NCBI GenBank assembly: GCA_029718625.1
Contig: CM056376.1
Location: 82,480,541 to 82,544,540 of the forward strand
DNA: 64,000 bases
Reading direction: 5' to 3'
Origin: Synaphobranchus kaupii
Lineage: Eukaryota; Chordata; Actinopteri; Anguilliformes; Synaphobranchidae
The notes beneath the pieces were generated by a model. It worked only from the letters and a program-made list of their open reading frames with translations. It was not told where the DNA came from and did not search any database. The translations under genes were made by a program, and so were the position numbers. How positions within the stretch are numbered: position 1 is the first letter of the stretch; every line of letters starts with the position of its first letter. Positions 22,060-33,265 of the stretch are shown here, piece after piece.

Positions 22060-23130
22060 TATTACGACCCCGGAAGTGGACTGGACCCAAATGCACGACT
22101 CGAACACAGGAATGCCAAAACTCAATATTTTATATGATCAGGGTAGTCCTGAGCATGGGGAGAAAGGCAAAAGGTGGTTAGTGTTCCAAGCCGGAACTGG
22201 AATGGCAAGACAGACAACAGAGCGCGTAGCTCTAATAAATTATGCTTCGACCAAACTTCTGAAGCATAGGGAGAACATTAAAGTTTGGACAGTCCAGGTA
22301 TGATGCTGTGGGGGAGCAGTGGGAGTAGGAGAAGCCAGGGAAGGTTATGGAGACGGACAACCAGTTTGGTGGAGCAGGGGATGAGCGGGAGCAGTAGAGC
22401 AGGACAGTGGAGCGGGGTCCGGGCAGGACGCAGGCGTTGCAGCAGGGCAGCGGCAGTAGCGGCACAGCAACAGCAGGGCGGCAGCAGAGGCAGGAGCGAC
22501 AGCACATCAGCAGCACCGCAACACTGGCAGTAAGCGGGCACCGCCGCAGAGTGGAGGAACAGGAGCCCAAGCTGCATGCACACACGTCAGGTGGAAGGCA
22601 GGGAAACCGCAACACAGGCAGGGATAACAGACGACTGCAGGCTGGCAGACTGAAGCAGACAAAGTTAGTATAGCGGGACGGGAACAATGAACAGCGGGAC
22701 TGCTGTTCCAGACAGGAGCAGACTTCGACTAGGCAGAATAGCAAGGCGAGTTAACACCGGCACAGAACAAGAATTTGGAGTTATAAACTAGACTAGGACT
22801 CAAGACAGAACCAGAGGTTTCAGACAATGAGCATCAACGAACTGGCACAGGACAGAGAACACCGGGTGACTAAATGCAAACATTAAATTGGTATCAATTA
22901 GGTGCCGCATGCGAATGTATGTGAGAGTGATTAACAGAGCGGAGAGTGTGGAATGCATGCGAAACGGGGAAATGGGATAGGCTGAGATAAGTGCAGTGAA
23001 ACAGAGTGACACAAACGGGAAACCACACCCAACCTGCAGCAAGGGGGAAAACGGACTATGGAGAGACAAACACGAGACAGGGGGAAAGGGAAAACACGGA
23101 GAACAATAGGACGGGAGTGAGAACGTTACA
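22060..23130 (-). repeat. 3' LTR of gypsy copy 2
   Basis: It starts TGTAACGTTC after a G-rich polypurine tract and ends near GGGTCGTAATA. GCCAGTTCGTT lies at 22846-22836, 30 nt after a CATTTAG TATA-like box (22876-22870). The AATAAA present in the solo LTR at 45462 is changed here. The open frames within 22232-22744 are repeat shadows. Confidence 0.8.
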
Positions 23131-23228
23131 GTACCCCCCCCCCTAACGAACGCCTCCTGGCGTTCACAGAGGCTTGGGTTTCTGGGGATGCTGTTTATGG
23201 AAGTCCTGTATGAGGGAGTGATCCAGGA

Positions 23229-25539
23229 TCAGGCTTTTATTAATCCAGGACCGTTCTTCGGGCCGTACCCCTCCCAGTCCACGAGATATTGGAAGCCCCG
23301 GCCCCTACGGCAGATGTCAAGGATGCATCTTACCGTGTAGGCCAGGGCGTCGTCAATCATCCGGGGCGGTGGTGGAATGTCCGCGGGAGCACTGAGGGGG
23401 TCGGAGGCGGCAGGCTTGACCTGACTGACGTGGAAAGAGGGGTGAATTTTAAGTGAGGCGGGGAGTGAAAGTTTTACTGTTACCGGGTTTAAGACGCTGA
23501 GGATGGGCAAGGGGCCGATGAATCGGGGCTGCAGCTTCTTTGAGGTAGACTGCAGAGGGATGGTGGAGGTGGACAGCCAGACCTGCTGTCCAGGCTTGTA
23601 CTGCAGGGCTGCAGTCCTGTGAAGGTCCGCCAGGTGCTGGGTACGGGAGTTGGTGCGGAGGAGAGCGGTGTGTGTCAGCTTCCACACGCGCTTGCATCTG
23701 AGGAGGTGGGACTTAACTGAAGGAACAACCAACCTCCTCCTCCTGGACCGGCAGCAGAGGGGGTTGGTACCCCAAGGAGCACTCAAAGGGGGACATCCCA
23801 GTGGCGGTGCTCCTCAGGGAGTTATTCAACCCAGGGGAGGAATCGGCTCCAGGAGGAGGGGTTGCGTGCTGACACGCACCGCAGGGTAGCTCCCAGGTCC
23901 TGATTCCCGAATGGATCGCTGTGACAGAATGGCCCCTACGCCAGTGTCGGAGGCGTCCACCTCCACGACAAACTGGTGATCCGGGTCAGGATGACAGAGG
24001 ATCAGGGACGTGGAAAACCGGGTTTTCAGGAGATGAAATGCCTGTAGAGCCTCAGAATTCCAACAGAAGGGGATCAAGGTTGAGGTTAGTTTTGTAAGGG
24101 GGGCAGCTGCCACACTAGTTCCGGATGAATCTGCGGTAGAAATTGGCGAAGCCAAGGAATTGCTGGAGGTGCTTACGTGTGGCCGGTTGGGGCCATTTCG
24201 TCACAGCTTGGATCTTCGCTGGGTCCGCCCGGATTCTCCCCTCCTCAATTATGAAGCCCAGGAAGGGTACAGATGAGGCGTGAAAACTGCATTTTTCGGC
24301 TTTGATGAATAGTTAGTTCTCCAAAAACCTTGGGAGAACCTGGCGAACATGGATGTGTTCCTGTGGGGTTTTGGAAAAGATGAGGATATCGTCAATGTAA
24401 ACGAATACTGACCGTCCTAGTAGATCTCATAGGACATTGTCCACCATTGACTGGAATACGGCTGGGGCGTTAGTCAACCCGAACGGGACCACCAAATACT
24501 CGAAGTGGCCGAGAGGGGTGTTGAATGCCGTCTTTCACTCGTCCCCCTCGCGGATCCGGACCAGGTGGTACGCGTTGCGGAGGTCGAGCTTAGTGAAGAT
24601 GGTGGAGTCATGTAAGGGTTCGAAAGTAGAATTAATTAGAGGGAGAGGATATTTATTGCGTACTGTGACTTCATTCAGGCCTCGGTAATCGATACAGGGT
24701 CGGAGCGACCCGTCCTTCTTTGCCACGAAGAAGAACCCCGCCCCCACCGGGGATGAGGAAGGTCGGATGATACCTGAAGCCAATGAGTCGTGGATGTAGG
24801 TTTCTATTGCAGCCTTTTCAGGCCCCGACAGACTGTAGAGGCGGCCGGAGGGTAATTTGGCTCCTGCCAGCAACTCGATACAGCAGTCGTAGGGTCTCTG
24901 AGTGGGCAAGGATACAGCACGCGATTTGCTAAAAACCTGGGAAAGATCATGATAATGGTTAGGAACACAGGTTAAGTCAGGTTCGGGATGGTTAGGAGTG
25001 GCCCTCTTAACCCCCGGAGGGGGCAGGGCCGACCGCAGACAGTTAGCTAGACAGTGGGCGCTCCAGTCCTGAACCTGGCCGGAACACCAGTTGATGTGGG
25101 GATTATGGAGGCGTAACCAGGTTTTACCGAGGACCAATGGAGATTGCCTGGAATGGATTAGGTAAAACTGGATTGTTTCGTGGTGGTTACCGGACAGCAC
25201 TAGCTGGAGGGGAATGGTGGACTGTGTGACTAGCCCCAGACTTCTTCCATCCAAAGCGAGTGCAGAGATTGGCGAGGACAGGGATTCCACAGGAATTCTG
25301 GACTCTTTAACAAAGGTAGAGTCAATGAAGTTGGCGTCGGGTCCGGAGTTGACCAGGGCGAATGACGAAGCGACTTGACTCTTCCAGAGGAGAGTTGCTT
25401 TGAGTTTGACTCGGTTCTGGGCTGAATGGACAGTGGCGATAGGGCCCGCCAGTACGCCCAGTCTTACTGGCGAGCCGCGCCTTTTGGGCGAGTCGGACAA
25501 GCAACCAGATGATGGTCGGGATTGCCACAGTACATGCAT
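23229..25539 (-). pseudogene. Pol of gypsy copy 2, nonsense-mutated and internally deleted
   Basis: Protease (DSGPD), linker, and RT with [16 protein letters not shown] and [13 protein letters not shown] lead to a TGA near 24535, after which the same frame continues through RT to [17 protein letters not shown] of RNase H (about 23940). Near 23905 this joins late-integrase sequence ([12 protein letters not shown]) in another frame. The end is a 23786-23229 frame with the integrase C-terminal domain and chromodomain ([10 protein letters not shown]). The central integrase is deleted. It cannot give a working Pol. Confidence 0.9.
25443..25488 (-). promoter_or_regulatory. gag-pol -1 frameshift signal, copy 2
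   Basis: Heptamer CCCAAAA at 25488-25482, 5-base spacer, stem GGCTCG/CGGGCC (one G-U pair) around CCAG/CTGG, with the gag TAA in the loop. It matches copies 1 and 3. Confidence 0.7.
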
Positions 25540-26351
25540 GAGTTGGTGCGGATTCTCCGGCGACGTTCTTCAGCATCGATGGAGACCTTGTCCAACTGCA
25601 TGGGTTCTTTGTCTGTGGGAACAGGTGTCGAGGCGGGAGCTTTGCCAGGAGAAGAGAGGAAACTGGCGTGGAGTGTGGAGAATGGAACACGTGGCTGGCC
25701 CTTCTTCCTCTCCCGGGCCCTGGCCCGGAGACGATTGTCGACCGAGATGGCGAGGCTGATGAGACTGTTAAGTGAACTGGATTCATCACGGGTTGCCAAC
25801 TGGTCCTTTAACTCCTCATTAAGGGCTTGCAAGAAGGCCCGTTGGAAGGCGGTGTCGTTCCATCCTGCTTCGGCCGCCAGGGTGCGGAATTGGACCGCCA
25901 TCTCGGCCACACTGCGGCTGCCCTGACGCATCTGGAGGAGGCGCTGGGTAGCGTCTCGCCCACAGACAGGATGGTCAAAGACGCGGCGCATCTCAGTGGT
26001 GAAGGAGGCGAAGTGGAAGTAGGCGAACGACTGGCTCTCCCACAGCGTCGTGGCCCACTCCCGGGCACTCCCTCCAAAACTGCTCATGACGAACGCGATC
26101 TTGCTGGTGTCCGTGGCGAAGGAGGTGGGCTGAATGTGGAACACAATGTCGCATTGAAGGAGGAATTTGCGACACTTCCCCAGATCCCCTCGGTAGATCT
26201 CAGGGTGTTGAACATGGGGTTCCCTGCCAGAGGAGGGTGCTGACGCCTCAGACTGCAGAGTGGATGGAGCTGGACCCGCTTGGATCCTCGGAAGAGGTTG
26301 GTGGGGCGACATCTGACTCATTTGATCCGAAAGGTTCTTCAGAGTCTCCAA
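25464..26351 (-). pseudogene. Gag of gypsy copy 2, N-terminus missing
   Basis: 295 residues of continuous Gag: HQPLPRIQAGPAP, the GGSAREWATTLWESQ capsid block, [20 protein letters not shown], and the knuckle [14 protein letters not shown]. The usual MDPADLEQ start and about the first 35 residues are gone. The apparent start METLKNLSDQ is where homology begins, so I treat it as truncated. The C-terminus overlaps pol at the conserved frameshift site. Confidence 0.85.
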
Positions 26352-26356
26352 AGTTT

Positions 26357-27656
26357 TCCATTATTTAATGTTAATTTTGGAAGAAATTGACAAAAATCTG
26401 TGAACGTCACGTGATCTGATGCGCGTCTTCTGATTGGCTCTGTGAACATAGCGGCTTTTGCGGAAGAATGCAACCGGCGTTTAGAGGTTTCTGCCACAGA
26501 ACTCGGTTTTGGGATATCTTAAATGTGGGATTTCGTGGTTTTTGAATCAAAAAGTATATGATTATCGTATACTAGGCACTGAGAGCTTTCACTTGATTTA
26601 TCTCATTTTTCATGGAAGTGCCGTTTAGCGGCTTTTGCGCCTGAAGTCTTCATAAAGGCTATGACATTGTATGGACCAAACTTATGTGATACAAAGTCCA
26701 CTTATATGACATATATGTGATACAAAGTCCATTATATACTCATCACCACGTTTAAATCAAATTTGAATCGTATAATGTTTGAGAAACATAACTAGAATCC
26801 CCGGTCGTACTTTGCCAGCTCCCGCTCTTGCTAGCTAACGAAGTAGCTACCGGCCGCTCTGCTAGCGAAAATGGCTATCACTTTGTCTGCTCTTGTAACT
26901 TATTATGGAAGTGAAACTAAGAGTATCACCAAGTGCAAGAACCACTATCAGTCTGGCCATATCGAAAGTGTCAGCTTTAGTGGTGGCTTTCACTTCAGCA
27001 GTGGTGGTGAGTAGCCCGGATATTGTAGTTGTTTTAGTTGTTTTTTTGAAAATGCGCTTATTGTTTATTTGTTGCACATCATTTAAAATGACCAATTTTA
27101 TAAATTATTTAAAAATGTGACAACCCCTCTCTTGGGTATTTTGAACATATAACTGCCTGAATATAGAAAAATAGCCTGATGACTCGCATAGTATTTTCTC
27201 TGAAAAGTGGCACCAGCCGTTCGTCACCAAAGAGGGCGGGACTACGGAGGCCTATAGACTGTAGAAAAATGGTTCAGAGCTCCAGACAGCTTTTCTCAAT
27301 GTGAGCAAATAGCCTACATTAATGGAGAAGTCAATTCCTCACATATTGAGAGAAACAACAGATAGAGTAAGCTAGCTAGCTATGTTTTAGATTGACAAAT
27401 CTCAACATGACCCCTAGTTCCATGATCGCCTCCGTCTCCTGCATCATTGTAACATTAGTTTGCTTAGCCTCCTCAGTCCCGAGATAAGAATTTTTGAGAT
27501 ATTACTACATTTTTTAAAATAACATGTTAATTGCTACTTATTAAACACCAAAACATATCAATCTTATCAATCTACTGGGGGGTCAGAAAATATGAAGCGT
27601 CCAGTATACTGGACATTTGGAAGTTTGCCCATAAAAGCTTTTTCAGGTCATTCTGA
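26357..27656. other. Non-coding stretch, includes an inverted-repeat arm
   Basis: No gene is recognised. 27262-27470 is the reverse complement, with moderate divergence, of 32275-32500. The remainder is AT-rich sequence with GCTAGCTA-type runs. Confidence 0.5.
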
Positions 27657-28588
27657 TGTAAGGGAGGGGAAGGGGTCGAAGAACCAGACGCGACTGGAAG
27701 GGGATCCAAAAGTTACCCACTAACGTGGGAACCACAAGTAGGAGAACAAATAGGGATACCCTGACAGAACAGGGAAAACAAACAAAGGGGAAATAACCCC
27801 CGGCGTATCAGCCAACAAACAACCCACAAAAGAGGGCGCAAAACAGACTCGAAGACTCGAGTGGAAGTAGACAGAAAGAGAAAGAAAAACCTCCAGCTCA
27901 ATCAAATTCAAATGAGCTCAAACAAGGAGGAAAATAAAAAGATAACGAAAACCGCTCAAGGCAAGGGAAATAGAGCGAATACCAAAGGAGGAAAATATAA
28001 ATGTAACTGAGGTTACAGCCTCAAAGAGGACTGGGGAAAACTGAGGAAAGACTTTAGAAAAGAGAAAGAGAAAAGGATAACGAGGTCCTAAAGGAACTAA
28101 TCCTGAAGCAGACAGAGTTAATTTAACGAGACAGGAACAATGAACAGCAGACGTGCTGTTCCAGGCAAGAGCGGACTCAGGTTTTAAACAGGACGGTAAG
28201 GCGATTTAACACCTAAACCGCAAAGACTCAGGAATAATTCTAGACTGGTTACTAGGACTCAGGACAGGACCAGAGGTTCACAGACAACAACGTTAACGAA
28301 CTGGCACAGGACAGAGAACACCGGGTGACTAAATACAACATTTAATTGATATCAATTATGTGCCGCGTGCGAATGTATGCAGGAGTGATTAGCAGATAGA
28401 AGAGTGTGGAATGCATGCAAAGTGGGGAAGTGGGATAGGCTGTAAGGAGTGGCGTGAAACAGGGTGAAACCATTAGGAAACCACGCCCAACCTGCAGCAC
28501 GGGGAAAGACGGACTAAGGAGAGACGAACATGACACAGGGAGAGAGGGAAAACATGGGAAACAGTAGGATGGGAATGCGGTTGTCACA
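27657..28588 (-). repeat. Solo or orphan sushi-family LTR
   Basis: It begins TGTGACAACCGCATTCCCAT and ends near CCCTTACA, with GTATTTAGTC followed 30 nt later by GCCAGTTCGTT (28305-28295), as in the other LTRs. No gag or pol is attached. The flanking 5-mers do not match, so the borders are approximate. It appears to have inserted just inside an LTR of a second family. Confidence 0.7.
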
Positions 28589-28694
28589 CGGAATGCGGAA
28601 AAAAAACAACAGGAGCGCCCTCTCGTGGCCCCGAGAGGCAACACCCGCAGAAACGTATAAGAGCAGGCTGGAAAACCATAACAGGACCCCCCCT
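28589..28694 (-). repeat. 5' end of a family-B LTR with polypurine tract
   Basis: After the chromodomain stop comes GAGGGGGGGTCC and then TGTTATGGTTTTCCAGCC, the start of an LTR like the one at 43164-42373 (TGTCATGG, with a shared GCCACG.GAGGG block). It is cut after about 100 bases by the LTR at 28588. Confidence 0.65.
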
Positions 28695-29030
28695 CTAAGG
28701 AGCGGCCCCTGACGGTTCTTCAGAACCACGCCTGTAGAAGTCATTAATGAGTTCCGGACCTAAGATGTTCCTAGAGGGAACCCAACAGCGCTCTTCCGGA
28801 CCGTAGCCCTCCCAATCCACAAGGTATTGCACCCCACGGCCTACTCGCCTATTAGCCAAGATAAAACGGACATTGTACGCAGGCTGGCCCTCGATGAGAA
28901 GAGGCGGTGGTGGAAGCTCATCAGATGGGGCCTGCGCACTAACCAGCACTGGCTTAAGGCGAGAGATGTGAAACGTGGGGTGGACCCTCATGGACCGAGG
29001 TAGCTGTAGGCGAACCATAACCGGGTTCAT
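28695..29030 (-). pseudogene. Gypsy Pol C-terminus with chromodomain (family B)
   Basis: 111 residues: integrase C-terminal strand [20 protein letters not shown], then a proline-rich linker and a chromodomain ([15 protein letters not shown]). It is the tail of a chromovirus Pol. Upstream it joins directly to a gag N-terminus, so nearly the whole gag-pol is deleted. Confidence 0.85.
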
Positions 29031-29039
29031 TGCTGAACA

Positions 29040-29273
29040 GCCTCATTGCTGCTTCCTGACCCTAAATGTCATGGTCAAACACCAATGCCATTTCTTTCAT
29101 CAGCCTATCCGCGTTGCTCATGACAGGCACGTTAGACCGTATCAGGGGATCAGCCCAGGTGAGAGCGGTCCCGGTGAATTCAGGGTCTCCTGGATGTCTT
29201 GGACATGTCGGCTGATGACGGACTCCTGGCAGGCGAGGGCATGGTGGAGCTGCTCCAAGTCCACGGGGTCCAT
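29040..29273 (-). pseudogene. Gag N-terminal fragment (gypsy copy 4)
   Basis: Starts MDPVDLEQLHHALACQESV, matching the Gag start of the other copies, and stays similar for about 40 residues before the deletion junction near 29035. It follows the LTR at 29290-29893 through the conserved GAACGAACT primer-binding region. Confidence 0.8.
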
Positions 29274-29289
29274 GCTGGCTAGTTCGTTC

Positions 29290-29893
29290 TGTTATGGTTT
29301 AAAACACAGGTATGGACCCAAATGCAGGACTCGGAGGCAAACTCAGGCAAAAAATCTGCGAGGAGTAAATTTATTTACAGGATCAGCAAACACAAGACAA
29401 AGGAACAGGGAAGGCTAGGTGACTGACTAGAAACAGGGTTGGTGAAACTAACTGGGCTGGGCAGGAGACGGGGCAGGAGCGAACAGGATGGGAAGCAGGG
29501 CAGGACGGGCTGGAGCAAGGAACAGAACAAACAAAACAGGTTAGGCAGATTAGCAAAACAGACAGAATGGCCGGGGAATGTCTAGACGGGGCTGAGACAA
29601 ACAACAAACGGGCAGTGAGTGAACGAAACTGGGGAGTTTAAATAGTGTGAGGAACAGATGAGAGTACTGATGAAATAATTGGAGTGCGTGCGGAATGAAA
29701 GCAGAGGGGGAGAGTAATAGGCTAAATGATACGGGGAGAAAACGAGGAATAAAACGGGGAACCACGCCCAGCCTGCACAAACTACGGAACTAGACAGACA
29801 GGGTGAACTGAAAAACATGACATGAAACAAGAGGAATGGGAAAACAGGAGAAACGAAAGGAAGGTGGACTGGAGGGAAATGGCAGATCTAACA
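29290..29893 (-). repeat. 5' LTR of gypsy copy 4
   Basis: A TG...CA LTR of 604 bp, from TGTTAGATCTGCC (29893) to ACCATAACA (29290), with a TATTTAAAC box near 29643 and AATAAA near 29370. The primer-binding region reads AACGAACTAGC, but no exact complement lies 30 nt after the TATA box, unlike the other LTRs. Confidence 0.75.
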
Positions 29894-31480
29894 TTATGTA
29901 TAGCAATCCCAAATGTTAAATCATTAATAATGGTTACTTTTCTAAGGTTATAAAACAATCAAGAGGATTAAAACAAGGATGCCCGCTCTCCCCTTACTTA
30001 TTTATTATTGCTATAGAAATGCTAGACATTACGATCAGGGCTAATGAAAATATAAATGGCTTAGATGTTTGGGGATTAAATACTAAAGTAACCATGTATG
30101 CAGATAATTCTAATTTCCTAATCTCCATAAACTGGATCACTTCAATCTCTTATACAAGATTTGAATAAATTTCCTAAAATATCAGGATTACAACCAAATT
30201 ATGACAAGTGTAACATAATACGAATAGGGTCCTTGAAAAATACAACTTTTACACTACCGTATAGTTTACCGATACAATGGGCAGATAGGGAGGTAGAAAT
30301 ACTCGGAATTTATATTCCTAAAGACAGAAATAAACTTTCCAATGTAAACTTTGAAGAAAGTAGATAGGATTTTTCAAACTTGGAAAGGCAAACATTTGTC
30401 CATCTATGGAAAAATTACTTTGATTAATTCCTTGGTAGCATCTCAACTCACATATTTATTAATGCTTTTACCAAATCCAGAAGAGGCTTTTTTAAATTAT
30501 ATGAACAAAAGATATTTACATTTATTTGGGATGGTAAACCAGATAAAATTAAACGGCCATATTTATATAATCCATACGAATTAGGAGGACTTAAATTGTT
30601 AAACATTAATGTGTTAAATGTATCACTCAAGGCATCATTCATACAGAAATTATTTTCAAACCCAAGTAGATTACTAAGAGACACCTTATTTAAAGAAGGT
30701 CTATTTGCCTTCATTCAGCTGAATTCCTTCCACTTCCAATGGATGAATAATGAAATAAGGCCTAAATTATCAGTCCTTTTGAACGAAGCTATGGAAAGTT
30801 GGTTACAGTACCAATATCATCCTCCAGAAAATAAGGAACAAATATCACAGCAAATTATTTGGTTCAATTCACATATTAGAGTAAAAGGTAGACCCATCTG
30901 TATGTAAGACATGTTTGGAAAACAAATTATATTTATTAATGATATTTTGAGTAACAAAGATAAAATCATGTCACATAAGCAACTAAGAAATATATATGCT
31001 AAGGTATGGTCAATTCAAAATTAAAATCAATTGATTGCCTCTTTACCACAAAAATGGAAAAGAATAATAATTAATACAGTAGGCAAGGAATATTACAAAG
31101 TAATGATCGATTAAACGTATACAAGGAAAGATGGAATATATACTTAGGGAAGCAGAAGGATGGGATTAAATATATCTAATAATAAGATATAAATAATATC
31201 TTCTGAGTGGCTGGAATACTTAAATAAGGGAAGGAAAAAAATTGTAATAATAATAATATGCATGTGTGTGTGTGCATGTGTATGTATGTATCTATGTGTA
31301 TATATGTACGTATATGCATATATGTATATAAGTAATACTCAGGGAAGGGCTGGGTGGGTTGAAGGGGTTATTATTTTTTTGTTTGTTTTTTTTATTTTTA
31401 TTTTTTAATTATTTTTTAATTATAATTATAATTTTTTTTTTTTGTTAAAAAATAAAGCTAAAGTATTTTAAATGGTATAA
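29894..31480 (+). mobile_element. L1-type LINE fragment, 3' part
   Basis: The 3' half of an L1-clade ORF2 in several broken frames: RT motifs RGLKQGCPLSPYLFIIAIEM and TMYADNSNF (YADN where YADD is expected), then the downstream region NFEESR, FQTWKGKHLSIYGKITLINS and LNINVLNVSLKASFIQKLF. It ends in AT-rich sequence with TG/TA runs and AATAAA. The 5' end is cut at the gypsy LTR border. Confidence 0.85.
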
Positions 31481-31790
31481 AGGGTAGGGAGGGAAAATGA
31501 TGATGATGAATAACGGATAAAGAAATATTATAATTTAAAAAAATCATATAAATTCTGCGGGGCTCAGAAAAAAATTGGTCCCTGGAGAGTAATTCGTTTG
31601 GTGTGAAGAAATTTTTTAATTTAGAAGAACTGTCCAAAATAGTATAATTTGGCCTGAGTAATTTCGTAGTTTTTAATGGACTTCAATGGGGAAATTTGCT
31701 TTTTGGCACCAGAGGCTGCAATACCTCCAGTGACCACTGGAGTTTGCGAGCTTCAAGGAGAATTTCAATACCTGGTCCCCTGGCATCTCC

Positions 31791-31938
31791 ATTAATGTAC
31801 TTGCTCACATTGAGAAACGCTGTCAGTAACTGTTTGGTCCACCCACTAAGTTCGCCTAGTTCGACGTTAACCAGATTCCAACCCTCCATGTATTCAGAGT
31901 TACTGACAGCATTTCTCAATGTGAGAAACTACATTAAT
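31791..31938. repeat. Inverted repeat, arms about 45 bp
   Basis: CATTAATGTACTTGCTCACA-type left arm and its complement ending CTACATTAATG, both including the ACTGACAGC/GCTGTCAGT block. It resembles part of the repeats at 27290-27350 and 32400-32480. Confidence 0.75.
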
Positions 31939-32274
31939 GGTGAAGTCAATTTCTTAAATATTGAAAGAAACGGCGGATAGATTGAGAAAGCTAGCTACAT
32001 GATCATGTTCAATGTACAATTTGCGCTAGCATCTGACGTGAAACAAAGCTACATAACATCTAACATCTAAGTTCATGCTAGCTTAGGTCTGTCACTTCAT
32101 TACAACATAGCTTTACATTTCGCCTACATAGCGAGCATTATGGGAGTGAATGATTTTTAAAAAAAAAGTTGGTTAACAAACTGGCTATCTCTTTAAATTC
32201 ACCTATGAGGCTTTGCAGTATCTTATAGTTTTGCAACTTCAAATATTCTGATGGTCAGCTATTTTGATTGTCAG

Positions 32275-32500
32275 CTAAGCAAACGAATCGGCTGAAGTAA
32301 CATTATAATGATGAAGGAGACGGAGGCGATCATGTAACTAGAGGTCATGTTGAGATTTGCAAATCTAAGAGAGATAGCTAGCTACCTTTCTCTATCCGTC
32401 GTTTCTCTCAATATGTGAGGAATTGACTTTTCCATTAATGTATTTGCTCACATTGAGAAACGCTGTCTGCAGCTCTGAACCATTATTCTTCAATCTATGC
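32275..32500. repeat. Inverted partner of 27262-27470
   Basis: It shares GGAGACGGAGGCGATCATG, CTCAACATGACC (as its complement) and CTCACATTGAGAAA blocks with the region 5 kb to the left, in opposite orientation. Confidence 0.7.
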
Positions 32501-32589
32501 TCTGAACACATACGTACGTTGGAACCATAAGGGTGGGAACGAGGAGAACTTAGTGGGTGGACCAAAGCGAGTTGATTGACAGATTGTGC

Positions 32590-33160
32590 TTGTTGGGAAA
32601 TAGGGAAATATATAGGGAAATAAATAACTATGTAAATAAGGAAATAAATTGGGAAATATACAGTATATGGAAATAAATAAATGAATATATTAGAAAAAAT
32701 ATTTTTTTTAAATTTAAAAGTAAATGTAATAACTTAAATCAATTGCACATACATTTGTATTTCTATGTTCATTCCCAGATTTATTTATTATTTGCAAATT
32801 ATTTTATTTATTCATTTTTATATTTCCACATTTATTTATTTATTCTTTTATTTATTTATCATTGTATCACTCTCTGTGTTCCATACTTGTATAGCTAGCT
32901 AACTATGGAACACCGAGGGGGTATTTCACAAAGCAGGATTCCTGAGTTTGCTGGATAATTACACTGACTAAAACCTGGAGCCATACCAAATTTGCACCAT
33001 GGACTGAAGACTCAGTAATCCTGCTTTGTGGAATACCCCCGAGAGTGCCATAATGATAAATTAATTAATTTAGCCTATACTTATTTATTTCCATCTCTAT
33101 TTATTGTCTATTTATTTATTCATTTATTAAATTTACAAATAATGTCTATAACTCACATGG
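32590..33160. repeat. AT-rich dispersed repeat, interrupted by a MITE
   Basis: A GGAAATAAATAA-rich repeat related to 19470-19700. The joined flanks GGAACACCGAG and AGTGCCATAATG correspond to the uninterrupted GGAACATCGAGAGTGCC at 19495. Confidence 0.65.
32917..33040. mobile_element. Short hairpin MITE (GGGGGTATTTCACAAAGCAG)
   Basis: A 124-bp element with about 24-bp inverted ends (GGGGGTATTTCACAAAGCAG and its near complement CTGCTTTGTGGAATACCCCC). CGAG lies on both sides and occurs once at the matching empty site near 19503. The TIR style is that of PIF/Harbinger-type fish MITEs; the family is tentative. Confidence 0.85.
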
Positions 33161-33265
33161 AAGGTTGTAAATTTAAAGAGATGGCCAATGTTTGTTAACC
33201 AACGTAAATAACACAATTTTCGCTATGTAAATGTAAACTTATGTGGACTGAAGTGACAGAACTCC

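Larger units (their letters stand above)
22060..26356 (-). mobile_element. Gypsy sushi-type copy 2, damaged and 5'-truncated
   Basis: From right to left: a gag lacking its first codons and the 5' LTR (ends at about 26356), pol with nonsense changes, a large deletion joining RNase H to late integrase, a chromodomain, a poly-G polypurine tract, then a 3' LTR (23130-22060). It belongs to the same family as copies 1 and 3. Confidence 0.92.

Noticed and set aside
22232..22744. 170-residue minus-strand open frame rich in Cys, Leu and Ser
   Set aside because: It lies inside the LTR of gypsy copy 2 and reflects a pyrimidine-rich repeat tract; the same kind of frame appears in the LTRs at 34823 and 45939.
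25827..26243. 138-residue plus-strand frame opposite gag of copy 2
   Set aside because: Antisense shadow of gag; the plus-strand frames at 1968-2495 and 25522-25926 are the same kind of artefact.
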